DNA from: Candidatus Methylomirabilota bacterium
GTDB lineage: Bacteria; Methylomirabilota; Methylomirabilia; Methylomirabilales; Methylomirabilaceae
NCBI GenBank assembly: GCA_003104975.1
Contig: PQAM01000010.1
Span: 62,001 to 126,000 of the forward strand
Length of the DNA: 64,000 bases
Direction: 5' to 3'
Position numbers and translations under genes: made by a program. Of this stretch, positions 43,653 through 53,758 are shown piece by piece (the first letter of the stretch is position 1; each line of letters starts with the position of its first letter). The notes beneath the pieces were generated by a model. That model was not told the origin of the DNA. It made no database searches and saw only the letters and a list, made by a program, of their open reading frames with translations.

Positions 43653-46382
43653 ATGGCTAATGCATTAACGGGCGAATTTGATGTCGTTGCCGAGTTCGGC
43701 ATGCAGGCCGTGAATCGTGTCCTTGCCGTTCAGCACCAGGGTCAGGATCCCCAGGTGTATTTCCACACCTTTGCTATAAGAATTGACGATGCTGAAACGG
43801 CGGTGCGGGGGACCGCGCAGATTCAAGTGTCGACTCCCACAGTAACACTCCCGGCGGGCGAGAATGCGTCGAAGATCACGATCCACTGTCAGCTTATGGC
43901 GTACATGGCGGCAAGTCACGACAGTGCTGCCGTGCCAGAATTTGTCCACGGCGAGATAGCGGTGACGCTTGACGTGGTACAGACCACCTCTGAGACGGAG
44001 AACGTCATTGCGATCGATTTTGGCGCTGACGACCTGGAAGTCACATTCACCCCGGATCCTGGTGCCGGCTCGGAAGAGGGTGATGGCGTTGCCTTATCTG
44101 ACGAGGAGACGAATCTCGTCAATCAAATCATCCGTGAGATTGTGAGGACCGGCTTCGAGCCCGTGAATGCCGTTGTGAGGTTGCCGGCACGGGGGGAGCC
44201 GCTCCGCGTTCATCATTGGCGGTTCAGGACGATGCCCGACGATCAGCAACCGGCGGTTGCTGTACTGCTGAATGTGACGGATCAGGCGCCTTCCCCGGAA
44301 GACCTCGCCGGGGTTACCGAGGTGTTTCTACAGGAGGCGGATGACTTCGCCATCGCTATTGGCCGGGATTTCCTCGTCGCAACCCTGCTTGACGTCATGC
44401 GAGACAGGCTGCCGCGCAGCATCATAGGTACCGCAAGGATAGGGTTCTGGATATTTGGTGTAACGGTCAACTACTCTGTGAGCTTAGACCTGGACAGCGT
44501 GCGCGTGGAACTGGGCGAGGGACGAATTCGGCTGAGCGTTGGCGGCGAGCTGACGGTTAACAACCGTGGCGGCACATTTACGGTGACCCAAGATTTCAGG
44601 CTGAACGCGGACGGAGACAACATCAGTCTTGATGCGCCCGACGACCCGCATGTGGACCTGGACCTCAACCTCCCTTTCTTTTTGGAATTCGCTGAGGGAC
44701 GCGTTACTGACGAAATGGTGGGGAGAGTGCGCACGGCACGCGATCAGATCCTTCGGGATGCCGGCCCTTTGGTGGGGGGCCCGCCGGCGGCATTTCGCGA
44801 TATTCTTCCAGGCTTGCGAACCCCCGACCCCACTGTGATCTATATGGCGACTGAGATCCAATCTGAGGGCGTAATCGTGCGGGGCGCGCTGGACTTTGGG
44901 CCGTGGCAGGACGTAGTTGCCACCTTTGAAACGATATCCACCTGGCCCTCTCGGACACCAGTATTGTTGATTCGCATTGGGTTGACGTTCCAGGATGATC
45001 TGGAACAGGGAGTTCTTTCGCAAGAGTTCCGGAGAGTACTAGAGGAACTCCAGGGCTTTCCCCCTTCAGATCACCCTGCCATTATCACAGAGGAGGAAGG
45101 CAATCGATGGCGGATAGATGATCTCGGTAAGACATACCTTGTCATCAGGGCAGGTGAAGCGCTCAACCTATACAATTCAGTTGATCCAAGCGCGATCGAT
45201 TATGAGTTCAACGCCCTTAACAGTTGGATCCCCGGCGGTACCGTCCGGCGATTTCGATGGGTGCATGGGAGTGAGGAGCGAGTTGAACAAGAGATCGTAA
45301 AGGCACACCAGTTCATCGCTCGATTTATCGGTCGCTTAGGTGGAGAGATTGGGGAAAATGGACTCCAGCCGCTACGGTGGTGCCTGGAAGTGTCGGGGGT
45401 TCAAGGCGCTCCGCCAAGGGACGTGTCGGGCTGGTCGTGTGGTATCGGTGCACCGGCGGTGGGCCCTGGACTGCTTGAGGAAGTCGGAGGCGGTGGGTTT
45501 GTCGTCGAGGTCCCGGACTCCGAAGGCGGCGTCGTTGCACACATCGAGGTGTGGCCGCCGAAGTTGCGGCCAGGTGGGCCTCGACCGCGACATCCCTTCG
45601 GAGCACATCTACTCGTGCACTTCTCAGGCTCTCCGTCGACCTCAACCTGGCCGGTATTGCGCGATGCCTTGGTTGCGCGGAGACGGAAGGACTCCGCCGT
45701 GTTTGTGATCGCAGTCGTGCCGCGGGGGCTGCGTGTACAGCCGTTGAGGGCGGATGCCAACGTAGGGTGGGCCAGAACTGAGGATGCTGAGGGGGGTTGG
45801 GCGAAGGCCTTTCGCGTGACGGAGACGCCAGTGACGTTCCTGGTGAATCCCCAGGGCAAGACCGTATGGCAGCAGGTCGGCCCATTAGAGGTCGCTTCTC
45901 TCAAAGCCGTCTTCGACGAACACCTCGTGGCGGGAAGGCCGCTCCGCTGGCAGCAACGTCATTTGAAGGTGCGAGTCGGCCAGCCCGCTCCCGACTTCAT
46001 CTTTGAGTATCTGAAGGGTCAGTGGATCGCGCTTCGTAGGTTACGCCGACGACCCGTGCTCCTGAACTTCTGGAAATCCTGGTCTGAGCCATGCCTGGCC
46101 GAGCTGCGGCATCTTCAGAAACTGTATGATCGATTCGCTCGCGATGGTTGGGTTATTCTGGCCATCAACGATGAAAAAGATTCACACCGCACTCGGGAGC
46201 TGTTGAAGGAAAACGGTTTCACCTTCAATTTTGTTGCGGATACAGACCGGCGCATCGCCCGGTTATTCGGCGTGAATTGTTGGCCCACAACCGTATCGAT
46301 CAATGAGGCAGGATTTGTCCACCGCATCCAATTCGGCGTGACGCCGGGCAAAAGGGGATATCGGGGATCTGTGCATACGTAA
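43653..46382 (+). CDS. Large protein with two degenerate thioredoxin-like domains at its C-terminus
   Basis: A 909-residue protein without a signal peptide. The first 600 residues are beta-rich with amphipathic strands and repeated acidic loops (for example FGVTVNYSVSLDLDSVRVELGEGRIRLSVGG). The overall look recalls TULIP-type lipid-binding proteins, but I cannot support that by a motif. Residues about 645-770 look like a thioredoxin fold that has lost its cysteines (LLVHFSGSPSTS... TPVTFLVNPQGKTVW). Residues 774-909 are a TlpA/AhpC-TSA-type domain (RVGQPAPDFIFEYLKG) with SEPC (Cys814) instead of CxxC and a cis-Pro loop CWPT (876-879). It is the last gene of the lipoprotein module. Confidence 0.7.
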   Translation: MANALTGEFDVVAEFGMQAVNRVLAVQHQGQDPQVYFHTFAIRIDDAETAVRGTAQIQVSTPTVTLPAGENASKITIHCQLMAYMAASHDSAAVPEFVHGEIAVTLDVVQTTSETENVIAIDFGADDLEVTFTPDPGAGSEEGDGVALSDEETNLVNQIIREIVRTGFEPVNAVVRLPARGEPLRVHHWRFRTMPDDQQPAVAVLLNVTDQAPSPEDLAGVTEVFLQEADDFAIAIGRDFLVATLLDVMRDRLPRSIIGTARIGFWIFGVTVNYSVSLDLDSVRVELGEGRIRLSVGGELTVNNRGGTFTVTQDFRLNADGDNISLDAPDDPHVDLDLNLPFFLEFAEGRVTDEMVGRVRTARDQILRDAGPLVGGPPAAFRDILPGLRTPDPTVIYMATEIQSEGVIVRGALDFGPWQDVVATFETISTWPSRTPVLLIRIGLTFQDDLEQGVLSQEFRRVLEELQGFPPSDHPAIITEEEGNRWRIDDLGKTYLVIRAGEALNLYNSVDPSAIDYEFNALNSWIPGGTVRRFRWVHGSEERVEQEIVKAHQFIARFIGRLGGEIGENGLQPLRWCLEVSGVQGAPPRDVSGWSCGIGAPAVGPGLLEEVGGGGFVVEVPDSEGGVVAHIEVWPPKLRPGGPRPRHPFGAHLLVHFSGSPSTSTWPVLRDALVARRRKDSAVFVIAVVPRGLRVQPLRADANVGWARTEDAEGGWAKAFRVTETPVTFLVNPQGKTVWQQVGPLEVASLKAVFDEHLVAGRPLRWQQRHLKVRVGQPAPDFIFEYLKGQWIALRRLRRRPVLLNFWKSWSEPCLAELRHLQKLYDRFARDGWVILAINDEKDSHRTRELLKENGFTFNFVADTDRRIARLFGVNCWPTTVSINEAGFVHRIQFGVTPGKRGYRGSVHT

Positions 46383-46456
46383 GGGGAGCCGCGGTACACC
46401 ACCACCTGACCAACCTGAGTGTGTCGAAAGCTGATCCGCGTACTTTCATGATGGGC

Positions 46457-47983
46457 TTAGAACTGGACTTGCAGTTCGGCGATCCCTTGATGGGCGACAC
46501 CGCCGTCCTCGGCATTGCTCAATCCGACCGCATTGCTGTGCGGGCTGAGGTTGGTGACGATATAGTTGCCCCGCAGGCGGACGTTGTGGTTGATATACCA
46601 GTTCAGACCGATGGTACCGGAGCGCAACTCCATCGGTCGCTCGTTAGCGGCCGTCACCGGCGACGTAAATGTACCCTTGTTATCATCGATGCGGACATGC
46701 TCATAGCGGCCGTTGACCAGCAGGCCCTTCAGCTTGTTGCCGAAGACCCAGTAGCCGATCGACCCATACCCGCCCTGCATGATGAGGTTATCGAGGTTTC
46801 CGTCTCCGGCGCCCAGGCCGTCACGTTCCTGGGAGGCGTAGGCGTACTCGCCCTTGATGACGAACGGGTAGAGGTCGAAGACGATATCGCCGCCGCCGGT
46901 GACCCGATTGCCGTTGATCAAGAAGCCGTTCTGCGTCCCGCCTTCGCCGTTGCCGGCCAGCCTGACATTCGTCGGGCCGACCGGATTGAAGCGGTGAAAC
47001 GGCGAACCGCCCCCGACCGGTCTCGTCACCCCCGCGGGATCGGTGGCGCCATTGCCTCGTACGACCCGAAAGGTGCGGTGATCGGCATTCAGACCGATGG
47101 TGAGCGTCCCAACGGGGACCGGCGGTGCAAAGGTCACGCGGCCGGTGAACTCCTTATCGCCGTCGTTGTCGATGCTGTTGGGGCACTGGTCGACCCGGCC
47201 GCAGCCGTTATAGATCCCCACCCCGTAGTAGACCGGTACGGCAGCAAGCTTCAGGTTGCCCTCGACGGTGGCGCCGACTTGATATTCCGGGGACAATGCC
47301 CGTGAAATCACCGCCCGCTCGGCAAAGTCCAGGTCCCGTGACGAGGTGAGCATCTCGAGGCCGAATCGGGCCTTGTACTGTCCAAGGGTCACCTTCGCCC
47401 ACGGGGCGTATGTATAGTTGGCGTAGGCCTCCTCAAGCCGCGTACCGATGGAGCCGCCCGTAATCTCCGGCTCGATCAGAAAGCCGAAGTCCCTGAAGAC
47501 CTGGCCGCTGATGATCAGCCGGGTGCGGCGGATCCGAAAGGTGCTCGGATCGTGTCGCGCCAGCCCGGCTTTCGTCAGGTCTTGTCCATCGACGACGCCC
47601 GGGAATCCTTCCTCTTTCCGCGCCCCTTCAACGATGAACCAGTTCTGCATGAACCCACGCAGGCTGAGGCTGAACTGGCCATCAGCCGATTTCAGAAAGA
47701 ACCCCTTTCCGGGCACGGGGTCATATCCGGTCTGGAGGGAGGGCGCCGCAGCCTCCGCGGCCTGCTTCTCCACCTCCATCATACGTCGGGTCACCTCGTC
47801 CTGTTGCGTGGTGCGCTCCTGCCGCAGCCGCTGCATCTCCTGCCGTAACTGCTGCAACGACCGCTGCTGCGCCTCAAAGGCCTGCTCCAGCTCGGTGAGC
47901 TTGTCGGCCCACGCCCCTACCGGGGCGAGCAGCAGGGCGCTGCCCAAAACGACACTACGAATCCATCGCCATCTTTGAGCCAT
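46457..47983 (-). CDS. OprO/OprP-type porin
   Basis: A 508-residue outer-membrane protein. The signal peptide ends near GAWAD. A coiled coil follows (ELEQAFEAQQRSLQQLRQEMQRLRQERTTQ), and the barrel matches the phosphate/pyrophosphate porin family: FRIRRTRLIISGQVFRDFGFLIEPEI, EEAYANYTYAPWAKVTLGQYKARFGLE and the C-terminal ELQVQF ending in Phe. The ATG at 47983 follows AGGGGG. It lies downstream of a PhnD-type binding-protein gene on the same strand (gap 216 bases), so both may serve uptake of an oxyanion. Confidence 0.83.
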   Translation of the reverse strand: MAQRWRWIRSVVLGSALLLAPVGAWADKLTELEQAFEAQQRSLQQLRQEMQRLRQERTTQQDEVTRRMMEVEKQAAEAAAPSLQTGYDPVPGKGFFLKSADGQFSLSLRGFMQNWFIVEGARKEEGFPGVVDGQDLTKAGLARHDPSTFRIRRTRLIISGQVFRDFGFLIEPEITGGSIGTRLEEAYANYTYAPWAKVTLGQYKARFGLEMLTSSRDLDFAERAVISRALSPEYQVGATVEGNLKLAAVPVYYGVGIYNGCGRVDQCPNSIDNDGDKEFTGRVTFAPPVPVGTLTIGLNADHRTFRVVRGNGATDPAGVTRPVGGGSPFHRFNPVGPTNVRLAGNGEGGTQNGFLINGNRVTGGGDIVFDLYPFVIKGEYAYASQERDGLGAGDGNLDNLIMQGGYGSIGYWVFGNKLKGLLVNGRYEHVRIDDNKGTFTSPVTAANERPMELRSGTIGLNWYINHNVRLRGNYIVTNLSPHSNAVGLSNAEDGGVAHQGIAELQVQF

Positions 47984-48199
47984 GATTCTTTTCCCCCTAC
48001 TTTTTAGGTGAACCGCTATGCTCCAAGGCGGGAGGTTAGCAGGTGCGCATTGTATCACCGACACTGCCGATCTGCCAAGCTATGACGCGAGACGGTCCGG
48101 CTCGTCTTATTGAATCGTCAGGCCAAACGCTTGTACGGATAGGTTGCGGCGGGCAAAACCTTTCAAGCTCGATCGGGTGAATCGAGCGGTCTGCTCGCG

Positions 48200-49063
48200 C
48201 TACTGCAGAAGTCCCGCAGCAATGGCGGCGTCTTCAGCCGGCTTAAACTGTTCAACGGTGACGCGGACGTATCCCTTGGTTCGCTGTAGGTCCATTAACG
48301 CCCTGTCCGTAGGATTCGTATAGTTCAGCCGGATGAAGGCTGCGGCAATTTTGTCCACCAGCGCACGGTCCAGATCGCCCCGCACGGTCCAGACATAGTC
48401 GATATACGGGGGGGTCGTCCAAAAGACCTTCACTTTGTTGGGATCGACCTTCTTGCGGTCGACCAGCTTATCCCACACCGCCTCATTTAAAGCGCCGGCA
48501 TCCACTTTGCCGCTTTCGACCCATAGGGCCGTCGCATCATGCGCCCCGCTGAAGCTGAATGTCGTAAAGTCCCGCTCCGGATTGATCCCGTTCTGCAGGA
48601 GGAAATAGCGCGGCATCAGATGGCCGGACGTCGAACTGACACTGCCGAACGAAAAGGTCTTGCCTTTTAAGTCGGCCAACGTCTTGATTCCCGTATCCGG
48701 CCTGGTGATGAACTTACTATGGAACTGCAAGTCCTCCTCTCGGCTGACCAGGGGGATCGCGTTGCCTGTCCGCCGTCGAGCCTGAACGAAGGTGAATCCC
48801 CCGTACCAGACCATATCCAGCTTTTTCGCTGCCAGCCCCTCGACGGTGGCCGCGTAGTCTACGACTGGATAAAATTTGACAGGAATGCCGATCTCTCGAC
48901 TCAGATATTCGGCGAAGGGTGTGTAGATCCGCATCAGCTCGGTAGGATTCTCATCCGGGATGGCCGAGATCCGCAGCTCCTTTGGCATCTCAGACCAGGC
49001 TGAGGCGTGAATACTCACCAGGGCGACGGCAACGCACGTCATAACGAATCGAGTCATGTTCAT
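48200..49063 (-). CDS. PhnD/selenate-type periplasmic substrate-binding protein
   Basis: A 287-residue exported binding protein of the PhnD/SsuA superfamily. The signal peptide ends near SAWSE. The opening RISAIPDENPTELMRIYTPFAEYLSREIG and YGGFTFVQARRRTGNAIPLVSREED resemble the subgroup annotated as putative selenate or phosphonate binding. No ABC permease or ATPase is adjacent, so it is an orphan here. The ATG follows GGAGGAG. A porin gene is downstream. The real ligand could be phosphate, phosphite, phosphonate or another oxyanion. Confidence 0.8.
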   Translation of the reverse strand: MNMTRFVMTCVAVALVSIHASAWSEMPKELRISAIPDENPTELMRIYTPFAEYLSREIGIPVKFYPVVDYAATVEGLAAKKLDMVWYGGFTFVQARRRTGNAIPLVSREEDLQFHSKFITRPDTGIKTLADLKGKTFSFGSVSSTSGHLMPRYFLLQNGINPERDFTTFSFSGAHDATALWVESGKVDAGALNEAVWDKLVDRKKVDPNKVKVFWTTPPYIDYVWTVRGDLDRALVDKIAAAFIRLNYTNPTDRALMDLQRTKGYVRVTVEQFKPAEDAAIAAGLLQ

Positions 49064-49437
49064 AACCGCTCCTCCAGCGTAGTTGTGGGACCGGCGGGTG
49101 ACGGGTCAGCCGCAGCGCAGACTTCACGTATGCATTTCAATGTGTGTAAAAGTAGTCGATGATATCCAATAGGTCAAATAGGAAATAACTATGCCGTAAA
49201 CGAGCCGCATCGATGAAGCGTCGCCTGTGCGTCGTCCGCGGGCGACGGTATCGACTGATGCGGTTCGGCGGGCCGAGTATCGGTGGTGTCGGATACCGTT
49301 CCTGTAGTGCTGCACGGTGTTCGTACGTGAACCAGATACGTGGTCGGAGTCACAGGGCGTACCTTGCGAGGACGTGGAGATTCCAGTATAGTGGACAGAG
49401 TGAAATCGCAAGGATGTAGATCGCCATTGGGGGCGGG
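49064..49437. other. Intergenic region upstream of metH
   Basis: About 374 bases between divergent genes. Apart from the metH promoter at 49364-49392 I see nothing to name. I looked for cobalamin, SAM and SAH riboswitch cores and did not find them. Confidence 0.45.
49364..49392 (+). promoter_or_regulatory. Promoter for metH
   Basis: TTGCGA (49364-49369), a 17-base spacer, TATAGT (49387-49392; 5 of 6 matches). The expected leader is about 40 bases. Confidence 0.65.
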
Positions 49438-52400
49438 ATGGGCGACGGAACGCAAAACAGACGCGAGGTACGTGACATCGTAGCTGAAGGGGTGCATCAG
49501 GCGACGGCGCTTGAGCAGATCTTGCAGCGTCGCATTATTGTCCTTGACGGTGCGATGGGCACGATGATCCAGACGTACAACCTTTCGGAGGCCGACTTCC
49601 GTGGGCAGGCGTTCGCCGACCACCCCTGCGATCTGAAAGGGTGCAACGATCTATTGTCGATCACGCAGCCGGCCATTATCGAGGCGATTCATCGCCAGTA
49701 CCTGGACGCCGGGGCTGATATCATCGAGACCAACACCTTCAATTCGACGACGATCTCGATGGCCGATTATCGGCTGCAGTCGCTGGCCTACAACCTGAAC
49801 GTCGCTGGTGCACGGGCCGCGCGCAACGCCGTTGAGGCGGCGATGGTCAACGATCCGAGTCATCCGCGCTTCGTAGCCGGGTCGATCGGCCCAACCAATC
49901 GTACCGCGTCGATTCCCTCCGATATCCATAATCCCGCCAGCCGCGCGATCACCTTCGATCAGTTAGTCGCGGCCTACACCGAGCAGGTCCGCGGGCTGCT
50001 GGACGGCGGCGTGGACCTGCTGCTGGTCGAGACGGTCTTCGATACGCTGAACTGCAAGGCCGCCCTGTTTGCAATCGATCAGTATTTCGAGGTAATCGGA
50101 CGGCGCGTACCGCTCATGGTCTCAGTGACGATTGCGGACAAGAGCGGACGCACGCTATCCGGACAGACGGTAGAAGCCTTTTGGAATTCTGTTGCTCATA
50201 TGCCTTTGTTGAGCGTGGGCATCAACTGCGCGTTCGGGGCCAAACAGATGCGCCCCTACGTTGAGGAGCTCGCGCAGCTTGTTCCGGTACGTCTTAGTTG
50301 CTATCCCAACGCCGGTCTGCCCAACGCCTTCGGGGGCTTCGATGAGACGCCGGCGATGATGGCGGACGATCTCAGCGACTTTGCAAAGAGCGGCTGGCTG
50401 AACATCGTCGGCGGCTGCTGCGGAACAACCCCCGCTCACATTCGGGCGATTGCAAATGCGATGCAGGAGTTCCAACCGCGCGTTCCTCCTCGTCGTCAGC
50501 CACATACCCGATTGAGCGGACTGGAGCCGCTGACGATCTGTCCCGAGGTTGGGTTCGTCAATGTCGGGGAAAGAACCAACATCGCCGGATCGGCGGCGTT
50601 TGCCAAGCTGATCCGGAGCGGCGACTACGAGGCTGCCGTCGCCATCGCACGGCAGCAGGTGGAGGGCGGGGCGCAGATCATCGATATCAACATGGATGAG
50701 GGGATGCTCGACGCGAAGGCGGCGATGGTGCAGTTTTTGAACCTGATAGCCTGCGAGCCCGATATCGCTCGGGTCCCCATCATGATCGACAGCTCCGACT
50801 GGTCGGTGATTGAGGCGGGCCTGAAGTGTGTGCAGGGGAAACCGGTAGTCAACTCCATCAGCCTGAAAGAGGGCGAAGAAATCTTTATCCGACGCGCCAA
50901 GCTCGTCCAACGGTATGGGGCTGCCGTCATCGTGATGGCGTTTGATGAACGCGGGCAGGCCGATACGCTGGAGCGCAAGATCGAGATCTGCGCCCGCGCC
51001 TACCGAATGCTGACCGAGACGGTCGGGTTGCCGCCGCAAGACATTATCTTTGATCCAAACATTCTGACGGTTGGGACCGGGCTCGAGGAGCATAACCGCT
51101 ATGCAGTCGACTTCATCGAGGCGACGCGTTGGATCAAGGCCAATCTACCGCACTGCAAGGTGAGCGGCGGTGTCAGTAACGTCTCGTTCGCGTTCCGTGG
51201 GAATAACCCGGTCCGTGAGGCGATGCACTCGGCGTTCCTCTATCATGCCATCCGGGCCGGTCTGGATATGGGGATCGTCAATGCCGGGCAACTGACGGTC
51301 TACGAGGAGATTCCCAAGGAGTTGCTTGAGCTGGTTGAGGACGTCCTGCTGAACCGGCGCCCTGACGCGACCGACGGCCTGGTGGAATTTTCGAAAGGCG
51401 TGAAGGCGGAGGGGCGAGCGGCCGCAAAAGATGAGGCCTGGCGACAGGGGACAGTCGAGGAGCGGCTCACGCATGCGCTGGTGAAGGGAATCGGCGACTA
51501 TATCGAGTCGGATGTGGAGGAGGCGCGACAGAAGTACGGCAGGCCGCTGACTGTCATTGAGGGCCCGCTGATGGCCGGCATGAATCTGGTCGGTGACCTC
51601 TTTGGATCTGGAAAGATGTTCCTGCCGCAGGTCGTGAAGACCGCGCGCGTGATGAAACGGGCGGTCTCCTACCTCCTGCCCTTTATTGAAGCCGAGCGGC
51701 GGGCATCCGATCGTACGCACGCGCAGCGAAAGGTCCTGCTGGCGACGGTGAAGGGGGATGTGCATGATATCGGCAAGAATATTGTCGGGGTGGTGCTCGG
51801 CTGCAACGACTATGAGGTGATCGACCTGGGGGTGATGGTGCCGTGCGAGACGATCCTGAGGACCGCTCGGGACCGCCAGGTGGACATGATCGGGCTGAGC
51901 GGCCTGATCACGCCGTCGCTCAATGAGATGATGCATGTGGCACGAGAGATGAAGCGCGAAGGACTGCAGATTCCGCTCCTGATCGGCGGTGCGACCACCA
52001 GTCGAACCCACACGGCCGTAAAGATCGCCCCTCTGTATAGCCAGCCGGTGATCCATGTTGCGGATGCCTCACGGGCCGTGGTGGTTGCCGGAAACCTCGT
52101 GAGTCAGGACCAGCGGACGGCATTTGTCGAACGCAATCGATTGGATCAGGAGCGGGTGAGGCTGGCACATGAGGAGCGTGAGCCGAGGGCGCTGCTGACG
52201 CTGCCCGAGGCGCGTCGTCGGCGACTTCAGCTTGATTGGGCGGCGTCGGACCTCCCCGCGCCATCCTTCACCGGTGTCCGCGCGCTGGACGGGTTTCCGC
52301 TCGATGAGATCGTGCCGTATATCGATTGGACCCCGTTCTTCCATGCGTGGGAGATGCGGGGCCGGTATCCTGAGGTCATGCAGAATCCTAAAGCCAAGGA

Positions 52401-53172
52401 ACTGTTCGAGGACGGTCAACATCTGCTGGAGCAGATCGTCAGCCGGCGTTCGCTCATCGCCCGGGCAGTCTATGGGTTCTTCCCGGCGAACAGCGTGGAT
52501 GACGACGTTGAACTGTACACCGATGACTCGCGGTCACAGGTGCTGGCGACCTTTCACACGCTCCGCCAACAATTGCAGAAGGGCGAAGGGCAAGTCAATC
52601 TGGCGCTGGCCGATTTTATTGCGCCCAGATCGACCGGGCGTCCGGACTACCTCGGCGCATTTGCCGTCACGACCGGCCATGGTCTTGACGATCTCTGTCA
52701 ACGATATGAAGCCTCCCATGACGACTATTCCTCGATTATGGCCAAGGCGTTGGCCGATCGTCTGGCCGAGGCCTTTGCCGAATGCCTGCATCGGCGGGTT
52801 CGGGCGGAGTGGGGGTACGGGATCGGAGAACAGCTTACCAATGAGGATCTGATCCGGGAGCGGTATCGCGGGATCCGTCCTGCTCACGGCTATCCGGCCT
52901 GTCCGGATCACTCTGAGAAACGCGCGCTCTTCGATCTGCTGCAGGCGGAGCGCAACGCCGGCATCTCTCTGACGGAGACCTGTATGATGGTGCCGGCCAG
53001 CTCGGTGAGCGGACTCTATTTTGCGCACCCTCAAGCGACCTATTTTGCGGTGGGCACAATCGGACGGGACCAGGTGTCGGATTATGCGCGGCGAAAGGGG
53101 ATGGATGTGCGGATGATAGAGCGGTGGCTTTCGCCCCACCTGAATTATGATCCGGATTCTCCCGGCCGGTAA
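49438..53172 (+). CDS. metH: Cobalamin-dependent methionine synthase
   Basis: A 1244-residue four-module enzyme that methylates homocysteine with 5-methyltetrahydrofolate through cobalamin. The homocysteine domain (about 22-345) has the zinc cysteines in NCAF and [11 protein letters not shown]. The folate domain begins near [19 protein letters not shown]. The B12 domain has [30 protein letters not shown] with the His that ligates cobalt. The C-terminal activation domain has [22 protein letters not shown] for SAM-dependent reactivation. Length and order are standard. It is a single-gene unit bounded by its own promoter and the hairpin at 53178-53208. Confidence 0.96.
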   Translation: MGDGTQNRREVRDIVAEGVHQATALEQILQRRIIVLDGAMGTMIQTYNLSEADFRGQAFADHPCDLKGCNDLLSITQPAIIEAIHRQYLDAGADIIETNTFNSTTISMADYRLQSLAYNLNVAGARAARNAVEAAMVNDPSHPRFVAGSIGPTNRTASIPSDIHNPASRAITFDQLVAAYTEQVRGLLDGGVDLLLVETVFDTLNCKAALFAIDQYFEVIGRRVPLMVSVTIADKSGRTLSGQTVEAFWNSVAHMPLLSVGINCAFGAKQMRPYVEELAQLVPVRLSCYPNAGLPNAFGGFDETPAMMADDLSDFAKSGWLNIVGGCCGTTPAHIRAIANAMQEFQPRVPPRRQPHTRLSGLEPLTICPEVGFVNVGERTNIAGSAAFAKLIRSGDYEAAVAIARQQVEGGAQIIDINMDEGMLDAKAAMVQFLNLIACEPDIARVPIMIDSSDWSVIEAGLKCVQGKPVVNSISLKEGEEIFIRRAKLVQRYGAAVIVMAFDERGQADTLERKIEICARAYRMLTETVGLPPQDIIFDPNILTVGTGLEEHNRYAVDFIEATRWIKANLPHCKVSGGVSNVSFAFRGNNPVREAMHSAFLYHAIRAGLDMGIVNAGQLTVYEEIPKELLELVEDVLLNRRPDATDGLVEFSKGVKAEGRAAAKDEAWRQGTVEERLTHALVKGIGDYIESDVEEARQKYGRPLTVIEGPLMAGMNLVGDLFGSGKMFLPQVVKTARVMKRAVSYLLPFIEAERRASDRTHAQRKVLLATVKGDVHDIGKNIVGVVLGCNDYEVIDLGVMVPCETILRTARDRQVDMIGLSGLITPSLNEMMHVAREMKREGLQIPLLIGGATTSRTHTAVKIAPLYSQPVIHVADASRAVVVAGNLVSQDQRTAFVERNRLDQERVRLAHEEREPRALLTLPEARRRRLQLDWAASDLPAPSFTGVRALDGFPLDEIVPYIDWTPFFHAWEMRGRYPEVMQNPKAKELFEDGQHLLEQIVSRRSLIARAVYGFFPANSVDDDVELYTDDSRSQVLATFHTLRQQLQKGEGQVNLALADFIAPRSTGRPDYLGAFAVTTGHGLDDLCQRYEASHDDYSSIMAKALADRLAEAFAECLHRRVRAEWGYGIGEQLTNEDLIRERYRGIRPAHGYPACPDHSEKRALFDLLQAERNAGISLTETCMMVPASSVSGLYFAHPQATYFAVGTIGRDQVSDYARRKGMDVRMIERWLSPHLNYDPDSPGR

Positions 53173-53177
53173 AAGAA

Positions 53178-53208
53178 AATGGGCAAGAGGGCCAGCCTCT
53201 TGCCCATT
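53178..53208. terminator. Bidirectional terminator between metH and smbP
   Basis: A perfect 13-base stem, AATGGGCAAGAGG and CCTCTTGCCCATT, with a 5-base loop. On the minus strand it is followed by TTCTTTT, and it ends 19 bases from the smbP-like stop; on the + strand it follows the metH stop by 5 bases. Confidence 0.85.
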
Positions 53209-53226
53209 ACGTATCTTTGATTGCCC

Positions 53227-53565
53227 TTACTTTACGGCCTTGAGGTGTTCGAGGGCTCCGGCCGCAGCCTTACCCGCGACATCGGCGTGCCCGGCCTTCC
53301 CATGCTCGATGGCCTCTTTCAATCCCTTGATGGCCGCCTCCTTATGCGGATCGGCCTTCTCCTTCTGTGCGGCCTCAGTGTGCGCAAGGGCTGCTGTCGC
53401 ATGTTCTACCACGACATTCGCATGTCCAGCCTTACCGTGGTCGACGGCTGCCTGGGTATGCTCGGTCGCCTCGACCATATGCGTCTTCGCTGCCCAAGCC
53501 ATGCCGCTACCGACAAATGTGATCATCCCAAGAGCCAGTACCGTTGCTGCGAGCTTTCGCCTCAT
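53227..53565 (-). CDS. SmbP-like small periplasmic metal-binding protein
   Basis: A 112-residue exported protein. The signal peptide ends near MAWAAK. The mature part is all helical with evenly spaced histidines in two repeats, VDHGKAGHANVVVEHATAAL and IEHGKAGHADVAGKAA, plus EHTQAA and LAHTEAA. This is the pattern of SmbP of Nitrosomonas, which binds copper and other divalent metals. Strong binding site GAGGAGGAAGGAAGG. It has its own promoter and lies downstream of the copper-receptor operon on the same strand. Confidence 0.8.
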   Translation of the reverse strand: MRRKLAATVLALGMITFVGSGMAWAAKTHMVEATEHTQAAVDHGKAGHANVVVEHATAALAHTEAAQKEKADPHKEAAIKGLKEAIEHGKAGHADVAGKAAAGALEHLKAVK

Positions 53566-53659
53566 CCTTCCTTCCTCCTCGTAATAAGTTGCCGACCGTC
53601 CCTCTCTCGACGCGCTGTCCTTCCCTCGAAGCCGCTTTCAGCCTGAGGTAGGGGAAACG

Positions 53660-53689
53660 ACTGTATCACGATTTTTTTTCAGGTGTCAA
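53660..53689 (-). promoter_or_regulatory. Promoter for the smbP-like gene
   Basis: On the minus strand TTGACA (53689-53684), 18 bases including an eight-A run, then TACAGT (53665-53660). The leader would be about 90 bases. Confidence 0.55.
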
Positions 53690-53758
53690 GATAAGGACGA
53701 AGGTGCGTAACAGCGTCAGGTCGGCTGATTCCCTTATGAGAGGCAACGCAACCCGCTC

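Noticed and set aside
43653-46382. Phage tail or toxin interpretation of the 909-residue protein
   Set aside because: No tail, YD-repeat or toxin motif was seen; the only supportable domains are the C-terminal thioredoxin-like ones.
49064-49437. Possible cobalamin or SAM riboswitch before metH
   Set aside because: Conserved core boxes of B12, SAM and SAH riboswitches were looked for and not found; only a promoter is supported.
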